From the NCBI GenBank assembly GCA_041691295.1, contig JBEPVA010000032.1, positions 1 through 22,840 on the forward strand: DNA of 22,840 nt, in the 5' to 3' direction. Positions 20,710-22,840 of the stretch are shown piece after piece. Position numbers and translations under genes: made by a program. The first letter of the stretch is position 1, and each line of letters begins with the position of its first letter. The stretch is from DATEHG01 sp041691295. Its GTDB lineage: Bacteria; Gemmatimonadota; Gemmatimonadetes; Gemmatimonadales; GWC2-71-9. The notes below the pieces were generated by a model that was not told the DNA's origin, did not search any database, and saw only the letters and a list, made by a program, of their open reading frames with translations.

Positions 20710-22840
20710 TCAGCTCGCCACGTATTCGAATGCGCCGCCCTCGGCCACCTTGACGGTAATCCGGGCCGGCTTCTTTCCCTCGGCCAGCGCCTCAAGCACC
20801 CGGCGCGACAGGTCCGGCAGCAGGGTGTTGGTCAGGATGTTGTCGACGTTGCGGGCGCCGCTCTCGACTTCAGTGCAGCGGGCGGCCACTTCCTCCACCA
20901 TCCGGTCGTCGCAGACCAGTTCAATCTCGTGGACCTCGTTGATCCGGCGCTGGATCTTCCGGAGCTTGAGCCGGACGATCTGCTTGAGATTCTCGTCCCG
21001 GACCGGGAAGTACGGGATGATGACCATCCGGCCGAGGAAGGCCGGCTTGAAGGTCTTGTCGAGTTCCGGCTTGAGCGCCTTGGCCAGCCCTTCCTGATTG
21101 GGCATGGTCTCGGGGTCGGCGGTCAGCTTCATGATGGTGTCGGTCCCCGCATTGGTCGTGAGAATGATCACCGTGTTCTTGAAGTCGATCTCGCGGCCCT
21201 CGCCATCTTCCATCCGCCCCTTGTCGAACACCTGGAAGAACAGCTCTAGCACATCGGGGTGGGCCTTTTCCACTTCATCGAGCAGGACCACGGAATAGGG
21301 ACGCCGCCGGACCGCTTCGGTCAGCACCCCACCCTCGCCGTAGCCGACGTAGCCTGGCGGTGAGCCCTTGAGGGTCGAGACGGTGTGGGCCTCCTGGAAC
21401 TCCGACATGTTGATCGAAATCATGTTCCGCTCGCCGCCGTAGAGCAGGTCGGACACCGCCAGCGCCGTCTCGGTCTTGCCGACGCCGGACGGACCCACCA
21501 GCATGAAGACGCCGACCGGCTTGTCCGGATCGGTGATCCCGGCCTTGGACGTCCGGATCCGGTGACTGATGATCTCAAGGGCATGATTCTGCCCGATGAC
21601 CCGGCTGCCCAGGCTGGCTTCCAGCTTGAGTGCGGCCGCCATGTCGTCGCGCTGCATCTTGCCGGCCGGAATACCGGTCCAGCCCGAGATCACCTCGCCG
21701 ACGATGCCACCATCGACGCAGACCCGGACTAGGGCGTGCTCGCCCTGGATGGTGCTCAGTTCAGCATTGAGCTTCTCGAGCTCGCCGCGGACGTCCTCCG
21801 GACTCCGCATGGCCTTCGACTCCCGGCCTTTGCCCTTCGAGCCCAGGGTGTCTTCGAGGTGCTCGCGGAGTTTCTTGATCTGCTCCACCAGCCCCTTTTC
21901 CTGTTCCCATCGTGTTTTCAGTCCGGCGAATTCCGCCTTGAGGACGGTCCGGTCAGTGGCAATCTTGGCCAGCCGCTTGGCATGATCGGCGCCGACGGCC
22001 TGTTCACGGGTCAGCACCCGTTCCTGGACATCGAGATCGTCGAGCCGCCGAGTGACGTCTTCGACGGCAGCCGGCATCGCGGCCTGGCCGAGGGCCAGTC
22101 GGGCGCAGGCCGTATCGAGGACGCTGACCGCCTTGTCCGGCAGCTGGCGGTCGGCCAGGTAGCGGTGGGACAGCCGGACCGCCGCCTCGAGGCCATCGTC
22201 CAGGATCCGGACGTTGTGGTGCTTTTCGAGCGTCGGGACCAGGCTGCGGAGCATGATCAGGCAGGCTTCTTCGGTCGGCTCTTCCACCTTGACCAGCTGG
22301 AACCGCCGGGCCAGCGCCGGATCCTTCTCGAAATATTTCTTGTATTCGGACCAGGTGGTGGCCGCGATGGTGCGGAGTTCGCCGCGGGCCAGCGCCGGCT
22401 TGAGCAGGTTGGCCGCGTCGTTCTGGCCGGCGGCGCCCCCCGCGGCCCTCATGGTGTGGGGGTGATCGATGAACAGGTTGATCGGGGTCGGGGGGGTGTT
22501 TACCTCTTCGATCAGCCCCTTCAGCCGGTTCTCGAATTCCCCTTTGACCCCGGCGCCGGCCTGCAACAGGGCCAGGTCCAGCGAGCGGAGCTCGACATTC
22601 TTGAGTGGCTCCGGCACTTCCCCCTGGACGATCCGCAGGGCAAAGCCTTCGACCACCGCGGTCTTGCCGACACCGGCTTCGCCGACCAGGATCGGATTGT
22701 TCTGCCGCCGGCGGGTCAGGATGTCCACCACCTGGCGGACCTCGAAATCGCGGCCCAGGACCTGGTCCATTTTCCCGTCCCGGGCGCGCTGGGTCATGTT
22801 GACGGTGTAGCTGTCGAGATTGGGCTGCTTGCTGTTGCCC
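20710..22840 (-). CDS. clpV: T6SS sheath-disassembly ATPase ClpV/TssH (5' end beyond window)
   Basis: About 710 codons are visible; the frame is open at the right edge (reading NSKQPNLDSYTVN upstream of MTQRARDGK). The missing part is about 170-180 N-terminal residues that bind the contracted sheath. ClpV unfolds the VipA/B sheath after firing so it can be reused. NBD1 has Walker A GEAGVGKT (22683-22660) and pore loop GVKGEFENR. NBD2 has Walker A GPSGVGKT (21495-21472), Walker B VVLLDEVEKAH and FLGRM. A helical middle domain separates them, with a charged stretch (LGSKGKGRESKAMRSPED). In NBD1 Walker B reads LFIDHPHTM where ClpV normally has LFIDEAHT, so the catalytic Glu is replaced (see findings). 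The ISGWTGIPAGKM segment supports ClpV over housekeeping ClpB. Confidence 0.93.
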   Translation of the reverse strand, partial: GNSKQPNLDSYTVNMTQRARDGKMDQVLGRDFEVRQVVDILTRRRQNNPILVGEAGVGKTAVVEGFALRIVQGEVPEPLKNVELRSLDLALLQAGAGVKGEFENRLKGLIEEVNTPPTPINLFIDHPHTMRAAGGAAGQNDAANLLKPALARGELRTIAATTWSEYKKYFEKDPALARRFQLVKVEEPTEEACLIMLRSLVPTLEKHHNVRILDDGLEAAVRLSHRYLADRQLPDKAVSVLDTACARLALGQAAMPAAVEDVTRRLDDLDVQERVLTREQAVGADHAKRLAKIATDRTVLKAEFAGLKTRWEQEKGLVEQIKKLREHLEDTLGSKGKGRESKAMRSPEDVRGELEKLNAELSTIQGEHALVRVCVDGGIVGEVISGWTGIPAGKMQRDDMAAALKLEASLGSRVIGQNHALEIISHRIRTSKAGITDPDKPVGVFMLVGPSGVGKTETALAVSDLLYGGERNMISINMSEFQEAHTVSTLKGSPPGYVGYGEGGVLTEAVRRRPYSVVLLDEVEKAHPDVLELFFQVFDKGRMEDGEGREIDFKNTVIILTTNAGTDTIMKLTADPETMPNQEGLAKALKPELDKTFKPAFLGRMVIIPYFPVRDENLKQIVRLKLRKIQRRINEVHEIELVCDDRMVEEVAARCTEVESGARNVDNILTNTLLPDLSRRVLEALAEGKKPARITVKVAEGGAFEYVAS

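Overview
High-GC bacterial DNA in which every gene I can support lies on the minus strand, so the window reads right to left. Codon use, the many PAS/hybrid histidine kinases, the lipoprotein families, the poxvirus-type topoisomerase IB and the purine-rich intergenic tracts fit a free-living Gram-negative soil or water bacterium. Gemmatimonadota or a neighbouring phylum is my best guess, but it rests on style, with no marker gene present. There is no rRNA, tRNA, CRISPR array, transposase or integrase.

Right part (about 13.9-22.8 kb): the end of a type VI secretion (T6SS) cluster. In transcription order it holds a ClpV/TssH ATPase (cut by the right edge), VgrG2, a small partner protein, VgrG1, a paralogous partner protein, a PAAR tip protein and a 115-residue protein that looks like a piece of a phage baseplate-assembly protein. 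The VgrG-plus-partner pair is duplicated. Neither VgrG has a toxin domain, and I recognise no effector or immunity gene.

Middle part (about 9.8-13.75 kb): an exported serine hydrolase of the beta-lactamase/PBP4 type, a small lipoprotein coupled to a GNAT acetyltransferase, and a short MetE-type zinc methyltransferase whose stop overlaps the start of a 970-residue PAS-PAS-PAS-GAF hybrid histidine kinase.

Left part (0-6.7 kb): topoisomerase IB followed by a sensorless hybrid histidine kinase; a general-stress PNPOx-like protein followed by a wrecked DUF421 membrane-protein gene; a DUF4397 lipoprotein with a small helical protein; a MoaF-like protein followed by a broken ABM monooxygenase gene; an exported MsrA; and a partial OB-fold lipoprotein.

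The most novel signal is non-coding. Four leaders (before the topoisomerase, PNPOx, DUF4397 and MoaF-like genes) carry the same layout: a short hairpin, a conserved GTCGAAGG-type box, then a terminator hairpin with a T-run 25-165 nt before the next gene. Two of the four also share a sigma70-like promoter and a GGACAA box at the same spacing. This looks like a shared attenuator or candidate regulatory RNA in front of stress-type genes, although a family of plain terminators is the simpler alternative.
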